DNA of 59,982 nucleotides from Frankia sp. RB7 (GTDB lineage: Bacteria > Pseudomonadota > Alphaproteobacteria > Rhizobiales > Xanthobacteraceae), in NCBI GenBank assembly GCA_030403585.1, contig JAUEPE010000038.1:1-59982 (forward strand). Reading direction: 5' to 3'. Below the pieces are notes generated by a model. The model saw only the letters and a list, made by a program, of their open reading frames with translations, did not search any database and was not told where the DNA came from. The position numbers and the translations under genes were made by a program. Each line of letters starts with the position of its first letter. Position 1 is the stretch's first letter. Shown piece after piece: positions 1-8,514 of the stretch.

Positions 1-152
1 ACATAGGAGGCGATCATCGCCGCCACGATCGCGACCATGAAGGCGCCGGTTGCGGCGAACAGATTGAACTTCGCGTTCACGAAGAAGAACACGAGCAGCG
101 GACCGAGCTCGGTCGCAAGCTTGAACAACGGATGCGGCTGGGTCTTGTCCAT
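1..152 (-). CDS. ispZ: Septation protein A / YciB family inner-membrane protein, 5' part only
   Basis: The first 50 codons of a minus-strand gene leave the window at position 1. The peptide starts [18 protein letters not shown] and continues into a hydrophobic, Phe-rich segment, as in the YciB/IspZ family of multi-spanning inner-membrane proteins linked to septation and envelope integrity. The ATG lies three bases after the ftsY stop codon, so the two genes are probably co-transcribed; an ftsY-ispZ pair is usual in related rhizobia. Family membership is inferred from the N-terminus and the context, because most of the protein is not visible. Confidence 0.85.
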
Positions 153-155
153 TCT

Positions 156-1103
156 CTAGCTTTCGATTCCGGCGATGGCGCGGGCGAAATCGCGCGCGGT
201 GAACGGCGCGAGATCGTCGACGCCTTCGCCGACGCCGATGAAATGCACCGGCAGTTTGAATTTTTCCGCGAGCGCCACCAGAATGCCGCCGCGCGCGGTG
301 CCGTCGAGCTTGGTCATCACGAGGCCGGTGACGCCGGCCGTGCGATGGAAGGCCTCGACCTGCGACAGCGCATTCTGGCCGACGGTGGCGTCCAGCACGA
401 GCAGTACCGCATGCGGCGCCGAAGCGTCGACCTTTCGGATGACGCGCACGACTTTCTCGAGCTCGTTCATCAGCTCGGCCTTGTTCTGCAAGCGGCCGGC
501 GGTGTCGATCAGCAGCACGTCGATGGTCTGCTCCTTCGCCGCCGTCAGCGCATTGAAAGCGAGGCTCGCCGAGTCCGAGCCTTGCGCGCCCGCAATGACA
601 GGCGTCCTGGTGCGCTCGCCCCAGACCTTGAGCTGCTCGATGGCTGCGGCGCGAAACGTGTCGCCGGCGGCCAGCATCACCTTGCGGCGTTCGGACGCGA
701 ATTTTTGCGAGAGTTTTCCGATGGTCGTGGTCTTGCCGGAGCCGTTGACGCCGACCACGAGGATCACGAACGGCTTCTTGGCCGTATCGATTTCGAGCGG
801 CTTCGCCACCGGCGCCAGTACCTTCTCGACCTCGGTCGCGACCACGTCCTTGACCTCGTCGGCCGAGATCGCCTTGTCATACCGCCCGGTGCCGACCGCG
901 TCCGCGATCCGAACCGCGACAGCGGTGCCGAGGTCGGCGCGCAGCAGCACGTCCTCGATGTCGTCGAGCATGGCGCGGTCAAGCTTGCGCTTGGTGACGA
1001 GGTCGGCGACCGCGGTCCCGAGCGAGGACGAGGTGCGCTTCAGCCCGTCGGACAGGCGGCGCCACCAGCTCAGCTTGGGGGTCTCGGGGGTGGTATCGTT
1101 CAT
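156..1103 (-). CDS. ftsY: Signal recognition particle receptor FtsY
   Basis: GTPase receptor that docks the SRP-ribosome complex at the inner membrane for co-translational insertion. The 315-residue protein has a short N-terminal region (no long acidic A domain), an N domain to about residue 100 and the G domain after it. Visible motifs are the P-loop GVNGSGKT (118-125), DTFRAAA (148-154), DTAGRL (200-205), TKLDGTARGG (about 265) and the closing GVGEGVDDLAPF. Its partner gene ffh is in the same window at 8.5 kb. It is followed at once by ispZ and divergently flanked by the pseudouridine synthase gene. Confidence 0.97.
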   Translation of the reverse strand: MNDTTPETPKLSWWRRLSDGLKRTSSSLGTAVADLVTKRKLDRAMLDDIEDVLLRADLGTAVAVRIADAVGTGRYDKAISADEVKDVVATEVEKVLAPVAKPLEIDTAKKPFVILVVGVNGSGKTTTIGKLSQKFASERRKVMLAAGDTFRAAAIEQLKVWGERTRTPVIAGAQGSDSASLAFNALTAAKEQTIDVLLIDTAGRLQNKAELMNELEKVVRVIRKVDASAPHAVLLVLDATVGQNALSQVEAFHRTAGVTGLVMTKLDGTARGGILVALAEKFKLPVHFIGVGEGVDDLAPFTARDFARAIAGIES

Positions 1104-1164
1104 GGTGGCGGTGTGTTAGCCGTTCCCGCTGTTAAACGAAAGTGTTGAGCCGAAGGTCCTGCAA

Positions 1165-1866
1165 TTGCTCGATGTTCCCGAATTGACCGCCGAGGAGATC
1201 CAGTCGCGCGTGCTCCATCGCGACGGACTGATGCTGGTCATCGACAAGCCCTCGGGCCTGCCGGTGCATCGCGGTCCCAAGGGCGGCGCCAATCTGGAAG
1301 CCTCCTTCAACGCACTCTGTTTTGGCCTGCCGCGGCCGCCGGTGCTGGCCCACCGGCTGGACAAGGACACCTCCGGTTGCCTCGTGCTAGGCCGCCATCG
1401 GAAAGCGACGGCGTCGCTCGGCCTCCTGTTCAAGCACGGCAAGATCGGCAAGACCTACTGGACCGTGGTCGAGGGCGGCCCTGCCGAAGACGAAGGTACG
1501 ATCGACTTAGCCCTCGGCCGGCTCAATGCCGAACGCGGCTGGTGGCAGAAGCCTGATCCTGAGGGGCAGAAGGCCGTGACGAACTGGAAGGTGATGGGCC
1601 GGGGTGACGGTTTGACCTGGCTCGCCATGGAACCGGTAACGGGGCGGACCCATCAATTGCGGGTGCATTCGTCGGCGACCGGCTGGCCGATCTTCGGCGA
1701 TAACATTTACGGCAACGGCCCGCGCTTCGGCGAGCCGAAGCTGCATCTGCATTCCCGCGAGATCGTAGTGCCGATTTCCCGGAACAAGGAGCCGGTCCGC
1801 GTGGTCGCGCCGGCTCCTCCCCACATGCACGAAAAACTCCGCGCCTGCGGCTGGAACGGGGAATAG
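1165..1866 (+). CDS. RluA-family RNA pseudouridine synthase
   Basis: Isomerises uridine to pseudouridine in rRNA or tRNA; the target cannot be read from sequence. The 233-residue protein carries the RluA signature HRLDKDTSG at residues 63-71, with D66 as the expected catalytic aspartate, then the family motifs RTHQLRVH and an LHLHS-type C-terminus. There is no N-terminal S4 RNA-binding domain, so it is a minimal form. The chosen start is TTG, preceded by GAAGG about eight bases upstream. It is divergent from ftsY. Confidence 0.9.
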   Translation: MLDVPELTAEEIQSRVLHRDGLMLVIDKPSGLPVHRGPKGGANLEASFNALCFGLPRPPVLAHRLDKDTSGCLVLGRHRKATASLGLLFKHGKIGKTYWTVVEGGPAEDEGTIDLALGRLNAERGWWQKPDPEGQKAVTNWKVMGRGDGLTWLAMEPVTGRTHQLRVHSSATGWPIFGDNIYGNGPRFGEPKLHLHSREIVVPISRNKEPVRVVAPAPPHMHEKLRACGWNGE

Positions 1867-1879
1867 CGCTACTCCCCGA

Positions 1880-1986
1880 CCCTCATGGTGAGGAGGCGCG
1901 TCAGCGCCGTCTCGAACCATGAAGGCCCGGTCCTCGCCCGTGGCCATCCTTCGAGACGCCCGCTTTGCGGGCTCCTCAGGATGAGG
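1880..1986. repeat. Palindromic intergenic repeat (CCTCATGGTGAGGAG type)
   Basis: The gap between the pseudouridine synthase and the DUF2336 gene is mostly an imperfect inverted repeat. One arm begins CCCTCATGGTGAGGAG and the other ends CTCCTCAGGATGAGG, with a second matched pair (CGTCTCGAACCATGAAGGCC against GGCCATCCTTCGAGACG) inside. The transcript would fold into a long hairpin. It resembles dispersed repeats of Bradyrhizobium genomes, but only one copy is in this window. Confidence 0.7.
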
Positions 1987-2083
1987 TCATGGCTCGATGG
2001 TTTACGAAACGTTCAGTGCTCGTCTCTAATGATAGCGGTTGCTTAGAACAAGCCTCCCATCCGCTCAGGACGAGCAACGCGTC

Positions 2084-3193
2084 ATGTCCACGGCCGAACT
2101 ATCGATCATCGACGAGGTCGAAACCGCCATCCGGCTCGGCTCGGCGGAAAAGGGCCTCGAAACCGCCCGGCGCGTTACCGACCTGTTCCTGTCCTCCGCC
2201 GGAAGTTTTGACGACGAGCAGATCGCACTGTTCGACGACGTGCTCGAGCGCCTGATCGGCACCATCGAGCTGCGCGCCATCGCCGACATGGGCGCGCGCG
2301 TGGCGCTGGCCGAAATCAGCGCCCAGCTTGCGCCGATCGCACAGGCACCGCCCTCCGTCATCCGCCGCCTCGCCAACAATGACGAGATCCGCATCGCCGG
2401 CCCCGTGCTGCAGGAATCCGCGCGCCTCGACGACGGCGAGCTGGTGAAGATCGCATCGTCCAAAGGCGAGCCGCATCTGCTCGCGGTCGCCGGCCGCTGG
2501 TGGCTGAAGGAAATCGTCACCGACGCGCTGCTGGCGCGCCGCTATCCCAGCGTCAGCCGCCGCCTCGCCGCCAATCCCGGCGCGCGCCTGTCCGGAAAGG
2601 GATTCGCCGTTGTCGTCGGACAGGCCGAGAGCGATCCCGAGCTCGCGGTGAGCGTCGGCGTCCGTGTCGACCTGCCGTCGGAGCTGCGCCGCCAATTGCT
2701 GCGCTCGGCGACGGACACGGTTCGCACGCGATTGCTGTCGCGCGCACCGCCCGATCTGTTCGATGAAATCCAGAGCGCGATTGCCGCCGTCACCGTCGGC
2801 GTCGAGCGCGAGATGTCGGGTGTTCGTGATTTCGAGGGCGCCAAGCGCGCGATTGCCAATCTCAAGGCATCCGGCCAGCTCAACGAGGCGACGCTGCTCG
2901 GCTTCGCCAGGCAGCGACGCTACGAAGAGGCCGTGGCCGCGCTGGCGGCACTGTCAGGATCGACCGTCGAGGTGATTCGTCCGCTGATGCAAAGCCTGCG
3001 CGAAGACGGCCTGCTGGTGCCGTGCAAGGCGGCGCAACTGAGCTGGGAAACCACTGCCGCCGTGCTCGAAAGCCGCTTTGCGACAGGCGCCATGAAGCCG
3101 GCGGACGTTGCGAGGGCACAGAGCAATTTTGCACGCATGTCGCTGGAAAACGCGCGGCGTACGCTGCGCTTCTGGCAGGTGCGGGCGTCGTAG
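2084..3193 (+). CDS. DUF2336 domain-containing protein
   Basis: A 369-residue soluble, largely alpha-helical protein of a family frequent in alphaproteobacteria and without an assigned biochemical role. The sequence shows HEAT-like helical repeats rich in Ala, Leu and Arg, with phrases such as PSVIRRLANNDEIRIAGPVL, and no membrane segment or signal peptide. The reading frame is open from a TTG at 2039, but ATG 2084 (MSTAELSIIDEVE) gives the conserved-looking N-terminus and is preferred. It stands alone and converges with mtaB, the stops being about ten bases apart. Confidence 0.85.
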   Translation: MSTAELSIIDEVETAIRLGSAEKGLETARRVTDLFLSSAGSFDDEQIALFDDVLERLIGTIELRAIADMGARVALAEISAQLAPIAQAPPSVIRRLANNDEIRIAGPVLQESARLDDGELVKIASSKGEPHLLAVAGRWWLKEIVTDALLARRYPSVSRRLAANPGARLSGKGFAVVVGQAESDPELAVSVGVRVDLPSELRRQLLRSATDTVRTRLLSRAPPDLFDEIQSAIAAVTVGVEREMSGVRDFEGAKRAIANLKASGQLNEATLLGFARQRRYEEAVAALAALSGSTVEVIRPLMQSLREDGLLVPCKAAQLSWETTAAVLESRFATGAMKPADVARAQSNFARMSLENARRTLRFWQVRAS

Positions 3194-3203
3194 GCGCTTC
3201 CCC

Positions 3204-4457
3204 TTACGCAGTCAGTCGCTCGCCATCGCGGCCGGCGATCCTGAGCGGCACAACATCGCCCACACGCTTGCCCGCAATGGCCACCGGCAGATAATGCTCG
3301 GTGCGTCCCTGGCCGTCGCTCTCGATCAGCACATCGCGCATCGCGCCGATCTCGGCTACCAGCCGCTGCCCTAACGCGACTTCGCCAGCGGTGCGCAGCC
3401 GCTTCGCGCGTTCCTTGATCGTTGGCCCAGCGACCTGCGGCATCCGCGCGGCCGGCGTGCCGGGGCGCGGTGAATACGGGAAGACGTGCAAGAATGTCAG
3501 ACCGCACTCCTCGACCAGATCGAGCGAGCGCGAGAACATCTCCTCGGTTTCGGTCGGAAAGCCCGCGATGATGTCGGCGCCGAAAACGATGTCCGGGCGC
3601 AGATGGCGCACCTGATCGCAGAAGGTGATCGCGTCCTGCCGCGAATGCCGTCGCTTCATGCGCTTCAGAATCATGTCGTCGCCGGATTGCAGCGACAGAT
3701 GCAGATGCGGCATCAGCCGCGCATCGTCGGCAATAGCGTCGAGCAGATCGCTATCCGCTTCGATCGAATCGATCGAGGAGATGCGCAACCGCTTCAGCTC
3801 CGGCACATGCCGCAAGATCTGCTTCGTCAGCATGCCAAGTTTTGGCGCGCCCGGCAGATCGGCGCCGTAGCTGGTGAGATCGACACCGGTGAGCACGATC
3901 TCGGCATGGCCGCGCTGCACCAGCGCCCGCACCTGATCGACCACCGCGCCCATCGGCACCGAGCGCGAATTGCCGCGGCCGTAGGGAATGATGCAGAAGG
4001 TGCAGCGATGGTCGCAGCCGTTCTGCACCTGCACGAACACGCGCGGCAGGCCGCTCGCATAGCCGTCGATCAGATGCGGCGCCATCTGCTTCACGGCCAT
4101 GATGTCGCTGACGGCGACCTTCTCGTTTGTGCCGAGATCGAAGGCATCGCGCGCCTGGCGCCAGGCATCGCTGCGCATCTTGTCGTCATTGCCGACGACG
4201 CGATCGACCTCGGCCATATCGGCGAACATGCCGCTTTGCGTCTGCGCCGCGCAGCCGGTGACGACGATGCGCGCACCGGGCCGTTCGCGCTTCAACTTGC
4301 GGATCGACTGCCGCGCCTGCGCCACCGCCTCGTTGGTGACGGCACAACTGTTGATGACGATGGTGTCGGAAAGACCCGCGCCTTCCGCCTCGCGGCGGAT
4401 GACTTCCGCCTCGAAGGCGTTGAGGCGGCAGCCGAAGGTGACGACCTCGACGGCCAT
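3204..4457 (-). CDS. mtaB: tRNA t6A37 2-methylthiotransferase MtaB (radical SAM)
   Basis: Adds a methylthio group to N6-threonylcarbamoyladenosine at position 37 of ANN-decoding tRNAs, using two iron-sulfur clusters. From ATG 4457 (MAVEVVTFGCRLN) the protein has 417 residues: an N-terminal methylthiotransferase domain with cysteines at about 10, 38 and 69, the radical SAM motif CDHRCTFC (C148, C152, C155), and a short C-terminal TRAM-like region. An upstream in-frame start at 4553 would overlap dapF by nearly 100 bases. The ATG overlaps the dapF stop codon as TAATG, a classic translational-coupling junction. Confidence 0.93.
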   Translation of the reverse strand: MAVEVVTFGCRLNAFEAEVIRREAEGAGLSDTIVINSCAVTNEAVAQARQSIRKLKRERPGARIVVTGCAAQTQSGMFADMAEVDRVVGNDDKMRSDAWRQARDAFDLGTNEKVAVSDIMAVKQMAPHLIDGYASGLPRVFVQVQNGCDHRCTFCIIPYGRGNSRSVPMGAVVDQVRALVQRGHAEIVLTGVDLTSYGADLPGAPKLGMLTKQILRHVPELKRLRISSIDSIEADSDLLDAIADDARLMPHLHLSLQSGDDMILKRMKRRHSRQDAITFCDQVRHLRPDIVFGADIIAGFPTETEEMFSRSLDLVEECGLTFLHVFPYSPRPGTPAARMPQVAGPTIKERAKRLRTAGEVALGQRLVAEIGAMRDVLIESDGQGRTEHYLPVAIAGKRVGDVVPLRIAGRDGERLTA

Positions 4458-5332
4458 TAGCCGACCGGCGCGAACAGCGCCGGATCGAAATTGCCTTCGT
4501 ATTCGAAGGTCGCCGTACCCGTCATCAGTACATGGTCGTCGCGCTCGCGCCATTCGATGCCGAGCTTGCCGCCGGGCAGCGTCATCTCGACCTTGCGCTC
4601 GGTGCGCTTCAGGCGCGCAGCCGCAACGGCGGTCGCACAGGCCGCGGAACCGCAGGCCCTGGTGAGACCCGCGCCGCGCTCCCAGGTGCGCATGGTGATG
4701 TGCTCGCGATCGACGATGTGGGCGAGCGTGATGTTGGCGCGGTCCGGAAATATCGGGTGGTTCTCCAGCAGCGGGCCAAAGCGCGCGAGATCATAGGCAT
4801 CGACGTCGTCGACCCAGAAAATCGCGTGCGGATTGCCCATGCTGACCACGGACGGCGAATGCAGGATCGGGTTGTCGATCGGCCCGATCTGCAATTCGAT
4901 GTAGCGGGTGTCGCGAAACTCTTCCGCCAGCGGAATGTCCTGCCAGCCGAATTTTGGCGCGCCCATGTCGACGGTGTAGAGGTCCGGCGCAGGGCCCTGC
5001 CAGGCATTGAGCAGCCCGGCCGCGGTCTCGAACGTCGCTCTGGCCTGCCCGGTCTTCTCGAAGATGCGGCGGACCACGCAGCGCATGCCATTGCCGCAGG
5101 CACCGGCTTCCGAGCCGTCGCTGTTGTAGATGCGGATGAAGGCCTCGGTGCCGTCGAGCCGCGGCTTCTGGAGCACCATCAGTTGGTCGTAAGGCACGCC
5201 GCCTTGCGCGGAGGCCACCGCGCGAGCATCGTCCGGCGTGACCCGGCCTGAGGAATCACGCATGTCGACAACGACGATCTCGTTGCCGATGCCGTTCATC
5301 TTGGCAAATGCGTGGTTGTCCAGCGCGCTCAT
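4457..5332 (-). CDS. dapF: Diaminopimelate epimerase
   Basis: Cofactor-independent epimerase converting LL- to meso-diaminopimelate for lysine and peptidoglycan synthesis. The 291-residue protein has the two active-site cysteines in their family motifs: C79 in GACGNGMRC and C227 in TRACGSAAC. The substrate-binding phrase SMGNPHA is also present. It is the upstream member of a dapF-mtaB pair joined by an overlapping stop and start. The asd gene of the same pathway is elsewhere in the window at 21 kb. Confidence 0.97.
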   Translation of the reverse strand: MSALDNHAFAKMNGIGNEIVVVDMRDSSGRVTPDDARAVASAQGGVPYDQLMVLQKPRLDGTEAFIRIYNSDGSEAGACGNGMRCVVRRIFEKTGQARATFETAAGLLNAWQGPAPDLYTVDMGAPKFGWQDIPLAEEFRDTRYIELQIGPIDNPILHSPSVVSMGNPHAIFWVDDVDAYDLARFGPLLENHPIFPDRANITLAHIVDREHITMRTWERGAGLTRACGSAACATAVAAARLKRTERKVEMTLPGGKLGIEWRERDDHVLMTGTATFEYEGNFDPALFAPVG

Positions 5333-5552
5333 GAAAAATCCTGAATTTCGCCCGTCTTATATGGCGATCCTTGCGGGCTTGGCCAGTGATTTGCCGCCGG
5401 GCCCCATGACGTCTGCCATGACGCATCTGTCATGGGACGAATTCGGCGGCCGCGTGTTAGAACGGCGCAGTTCGCGCGAACCGGGATGCGTGGCCGGGTT
5501 TAAGGCCCTGGTGGGTTAAGGCCTTGGTACGTAAGGTTTTGGGGAGAATAGA

Positions 5553-6320
5553 ATGAATCGTTTTTGCCGTCTCGCTCTGGTCGCGCTGATCCCGGCAGCG
5601 GCCATGTCGTTTGGCCCCTCCGTCGCCCTGGCGCAAACTCCGAGCCCGGCCCCGGCTGCATCGGCCAGTCCCTCGCCGACCCCGTCGGCCTCGCCCTCCC
5701 CGGCCGCAAGCGCTTCGCCCGCACCGGCAGCAGCGCCGTCTCCAGCGGCCAGCGCCTCGCCGGCACCTGCCACATCGCCCTCACCCGCAGCCAGCGCCTC
5801 ACCCAGCCCGGCCGCACCGCCGCCCGCTGCGGCTGCAACGCCAGCCCCGGTGCAGACCGCCGACCCCTTTGGCCAGGAGATCACGCTCGAGCCCAAGAAG
5901 GTCGTGATGATCAAGGGCACTGCCAATTGGGATTCGGCGTTCGACACGCTGGTCGACGCCTTCAAGGCGCTGAACGCGCTGCTCGACAAGCAGGGCATCA
6001 AGCACGCCGGCAATTCGATGATCGTCTACACCTCGACCGACGACACCGGATTCACCTTCCTCGCCGAGATCCCGGTCGAGCAGGACCCGAAGAACCTGAC
6101 CAAGGACATGAGCATCGGCAAATCGCCCGAGGGCAAGGCGCTGAAATTCGTCCATCGCGGCTCCTACGACAACATGGACAACACCTATGAGGCGATCACC
6201 AATCACCTCGACGACAAGAAGCTGGAAGCCAAGGACACCTTTATCGAAGAGTACCTCACCGATCCCCTGAAGACGGCCGAGGACAAGCTGGTGATCAACG
6301 TGTTCGTGCCGCTGAAGTGA
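5553..6320 (+). CDS. Exported GyrI-like (effector-binding) domain protein with Ala/Ser/Pro linker
   Basis: The 255-residue protein has a signal peptide (about residues 1-27, ending ALAQ), then roughly 70 residues of Ala-Ser-Pro repeats, then a C-terminal domain (about 100-255) resembling the GyrI-like or AraC effector-binding fold. Supporting phrases there are GFTFLAEIPV, KFVHRGSYDNMDNTYEAI and EEYLTDP. That fold usually binds small molecules or inhibits gyrase inside the cell; an exported, linker-bearing version suggests a periplasmic ligand-binding role, which is inference. It overlaps or abuts the SIMPL gene, so the two are probably one operon. Confidence 0.85.
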   Translation: MNRFCRLALVALIPAAAMSFGPSVALAQTPSPAPAASASPSPTPSASPSPAASASPAPAAAPSPAASASPAPATSPSPAASASPSPAAPPPAAAATPAPVQTADPFGQEITLEPKKVVMIKGTANWDSAFDTLVDAFKALNALLDKQGIKHAGNSMIVYTSTDDTGFTFLAEIPVEQDPKNLTKDMSIGKSPEGKALKFVHRGSYDNMDNTYEAITNHLDDKKLEAKDTFIEEYLTDPLKTAEDKLVINVFVPLK

Positions 6321-6325
6321 GAGCA

Positions 6326-7054
6326 ATGAAAAAGCCTGCTGCCGTTTTTACTTCCCTCGTTGGTTCTCTTGCCGCCGTTTTCGCCGCCACGCTGCTGGCA
6401 TCGCCCGCGCTCGCCGATGATTTTCCGTCTGCCATTTCGGTGAGCGGCGAGGCCACCGTCTCCGCGGCCCCCGACCTTGCGCAGATCGATGCGGGCGTCG
6501 CCAATGACGCCAAGACGGCCAAGGAAGCCTCCGACGCCAACAATGCCGCGATGGGCAAAGTGCTGCTGGCGCTGAAGGGCGCAGGGATTGCCGAGAAGGA
6601 CTATCAGACCTCGCGGCTGTCGCTGCAGCCACAATACGGCCAGAACAAATCCACCGGCGCCTCGCCGGTCGTCGGCTTCCGCGCCTCCAACCGCGTCACC
6701 GTGAAGATCCGCGATGTGACCAAGGTCGCCGGCATCATCGACACGCTGGTCGGCGCCGGCGCCAACGATATCGGCAATATCTCGTTTGAAGTGACGCAGG
6801 CCTCAAAACTGCTCGACGATGCCCGCGAACAGGCGGTTGCCGATGCCCGCCGCAAGGCCGAGATCTACGCCAGGGCCACCGGCGTCACGCTGGGCGCGCC
6901 GCTCAGCGTCTCCGAAGGCAGCGCTCCGATGCCGCTGTTCAAGGGCCGCATGGCAGCAGCCCCGATGGCCGCGCCTGCTGCCGTTGCGCCGGGCGAGGAA
7001 ACGCTGTCGGTGACGGTAAATGTGAGCTGGGCGATCAAGCCGAAAGAGCAGTAG
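6326..7054 (+). CDS. SIMPL domain-containing periplasmic protein
   Basis: A 242-residue exported protein: signal peptide MKKPAAVFTSLVGS... ending SPALADD, then a DUF541/SIMPL domain with the typical opening ISVSGEATVSAAPDLAQI and the closing VTVNVSWAIK. Family members are periplasmic or outer-membrane associated and mostly uncharacterised; E. coli YggE is the best-known relative. The frame is open from GTG 6317, overlapping the previous stop, but ATG 6326 gives a proper signal peptide. The five-base spacing from the GyrI-like gene implies co-expression. Confidence 0.9.
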   Translation: MKKPAAVFTSLVGSLAAVFAATLLASPALADDFPSAISVSGEATVSAAPDLAQIDAGVANDAKTAKEASDANNAAMGKVLLALKGAGIAEKDYQTSRLSLQPQYGQNKSTGASPVVGFRASNRVTVKIRDVTKVAGIIDTLVGAGANDIGNISFEVTQASKLLDDAREQAVADARRKAEIYARATGVTLGAPLSVSEGSAPMPLFKGRMAAAPMAAPAAVAPGEETLSVTVNVSWAIKPKEQ

Positions 7055-7056
7055 GT

Positions 7057-7117
7057 CTCGTGTCCCGGCTCTGCAGCGCACCGTCGAAGAGACGCTGTGC
7101 TGCGTCCGGGGCACGAG
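7057..7117. repeat. Palindromic repeat (CTCGTGTCCCGG ... CCGGGGCACGAG)
   Basis: An imperfect inverted repeat starting three bases after the SIMPL stop codon. The arms are CTCGTGTCCCGG and CCGGGGCACGAG, with an inner CAGCGCA / TGTGCTG pairing. It lies between two convergent genes and could end transcription from either side, but it has no clear T-run. Confidence 0.65.
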
Positions 7118-7134
7118 CTGTGTGTGCGGCGGAG

Positions 7135-8199
7135 CTAAATCTCCACCACCTGCCCCGGCTTCATCGCCACGAACCGCTGCTGCGGAATCTTCGCGGCATC
7201 GAGTGCTTCCACCAGCGCCTTGGCCGGCGCGTCGATCGCTTCATCGGTGAGCTGGAACGTGCCGTGATGATGCCCAAGCGCCTGTTGCGCACCGCAATCC
7301 GCTAGTGCCTTCACCGCGTCTTCCGGGTTCATGTGCTGGTCGCGCATGAACCAGCGCGGCTCGTAGGCGCCGATGGGGAGGATCGCGAGACGCAACGGCC
7401 CATGCTTCTCGGCAACGCGGCGGAAATGGCCGCCATCGCCATAGCCGGAATCGCAGACGACGTAGATTTTCCCCGCCGGCGTCTCCAGCACGAAGCTCGC
7501 CCACAGCGCCTTGTTGCGGTCGAACATGCCGCGCGCCGACCAGTGCCGGGTCGGCACCAGCGTCACGGCGATGCCGCCGCCGAGCTCGACGCGGTCGTGC
7601 CAGTCAAAGGCTTCCGCCTTGATCGCAGAGTCGGCGTCGCGCATCGTGACGTCATTGCCGAGTGGGGTGACCACGCGCGGCGCAAAATTCTTGGCGAGCC
7701 GCGACAGCGTCGCGACGTCGAGATGATCGTAGTGCCCGTGCGAGACCAGCACGACGTCGATCTTCGGCAGCTTCTCGAAGGCGATGCCGGGATCGTTGTG
7801 CCGTTTCGGTCCGGCAAAACTGACGGGCGAGACACGCGAGGACCAGACGGGATCGACGAGGATATTGAGGCCGCCGGTCTGGATCAGCCAACTCGCATGT
7901 CCGACGAAGGACAGCCGCACCTTGTCGCCATCGACCCGCTCCGGCGGCGTGTCGGCATCGGCGTTGGGCACCCAGTCGGGCCAGTTCGCGCGCTGCCCCC
8001 GGCCGCCGAATTGCCAACGCAGCACCTCGCCGAGCGATCGTGGCGGCGCTCCATCGGGATCGAAGAAGGTCAGGCCGTCGAAATGGTCGGAGACGGGACC
8101 GTCATAGGTTTTCATGCGGGACATCCAGAGGGAGGGCACGCCGACCAGTGCAGCGCCACCGGCAAGCAGTCCGAAAACGCGGCGGCGGGTGATCGGCAC
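7135..8199 (-). CDS. MBL-fold metal-dependent hydrolase (NAPE-PLD/UlaG-like)
   Basis: A 354-residue protein with a Tat-like N-terminus (TRRRVFGLLAGGAALVG) and the metallo-beta-lactamase fold. The zinc-binding motif HGHYDHLD is explicit, preceded by LSFVGHASWLI and LVDPVWSSRVSP, and followed by VPTRHWSARG and GHHHGTF. The VPTRHW and DPVW phrases are typical of the NAPE-phospholipase D-like group (COG2220). The natural substrate is unknown; a periplasmic phospholipid-type phosphodiesterase is a guess. It converges with the SIMPL gene. Confidence 0.9.
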   Translation of the reverse strand: MPITRRRVFGLLAGGAALVGVPSLWMSRMKTYDGPVSDHFDGLTFFDPDGAPPRSLGEVLRWQFGGRGQRANWPDWVPNADADTPPERVDGDKVRLSFVGHASWLIQTGGLNILVDPVWSSRVSPVSFAGPKRHNDPGIAFEKLPKIDVVLVSHGHYDHLDVATLSRLAKNFAPRVVTPLGNDVTMRDADSAIKAEAFDWHDRVELGGGIAVTLVPTRHWSARGMFDRNKALWASFVLETPAGKIYVVCDSGYGDGGHFRRVAEKHGPLRLAILPIGAYEPRWFMRDQHMNPEDAVKALADCGAQQALGHHHGTFQLTDEAIDAPAKALVEALDAAKIPQQRFVAMKPGQVVEI

Positions 8200-8339
8200 G
8201 AGCGGACTTTTAGGGACGATCGGGGCGGTAAGGCATCACCGCTATATGGGCGGAGCTCCCGGAAAAGGAACCCATCGTCGGAAATGGTGTATTTTCAATG
8301 GCTTGCCTTGGAAAAGGCGTCCCGCCGCCCTAACTTTCC

Positions 8340-8368
8340 TTGACTTTTGGGCGTGAGCGGCGTTTAAC
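8340..8368 (+). promoter_or_regulatory. Candidate ffh promoter
   Basis: TTGACT (8340-8345) is followed after exactly 17 bases by TTTAAC (8363-8368), a reasonable -35/-10 pair for the housekeeping sigma factor. It is about 150 bases upstream of ffh and points toward it. Confidence 0.4.
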
Positions 8369-8432
8369 CCCGCCACTTTCTCGGAAAGGCTTTCTTTTCG
8401 ACCCGCCCACTGGCCCCAGAGGCCGGAGGCCA

Positions 8433-8463
8433 ACGCCCGACAGCGCGATGCGCCCTCGGGCGT
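8433..8463 (+). promoter_or_regulatory. Leader hairpin before ffh
   Basis: Perfect 8-bp arms ACGCCCGA and TCGGGCGT enclose a second self-complementary pair, GCGC-GAT-GCGC. The stem-loop sits about 50 bases before the ffh start and has no T-run, so it is more likely a leader structure than a terminator. Confidence 0.4.
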
Positions 8464-8514
8464 GAAGGTGTTTGGAAGATCGCTTCTCTAGCGAGCAGGA
8501 CAAGGACAACGGCA

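Larger units (their letters stand above)
8200..8514. other. Intergenic region upstream of ffh
   Basis: This 315-base gap lies between the divergently oriented MBL-fold gene and ffh. It holds a candidate sigma-70-type promoter (8340-8368) and a GC-rich hairpin (8433-8463) in the predicted ffh leader. It was searched for the 4.5S RNA because of the ffh neighbour, but the conserved GGTCAGGTCCGGAAGG-type core is absent. No further gene is supported. Confidence 0.6.

Noticed and set aside
8200..8514. Possible 4.5S RNA gene near ffh
   Set aside because: The conserved SRP RNA core sequence is absent; only a promoter and hairpin are supported.
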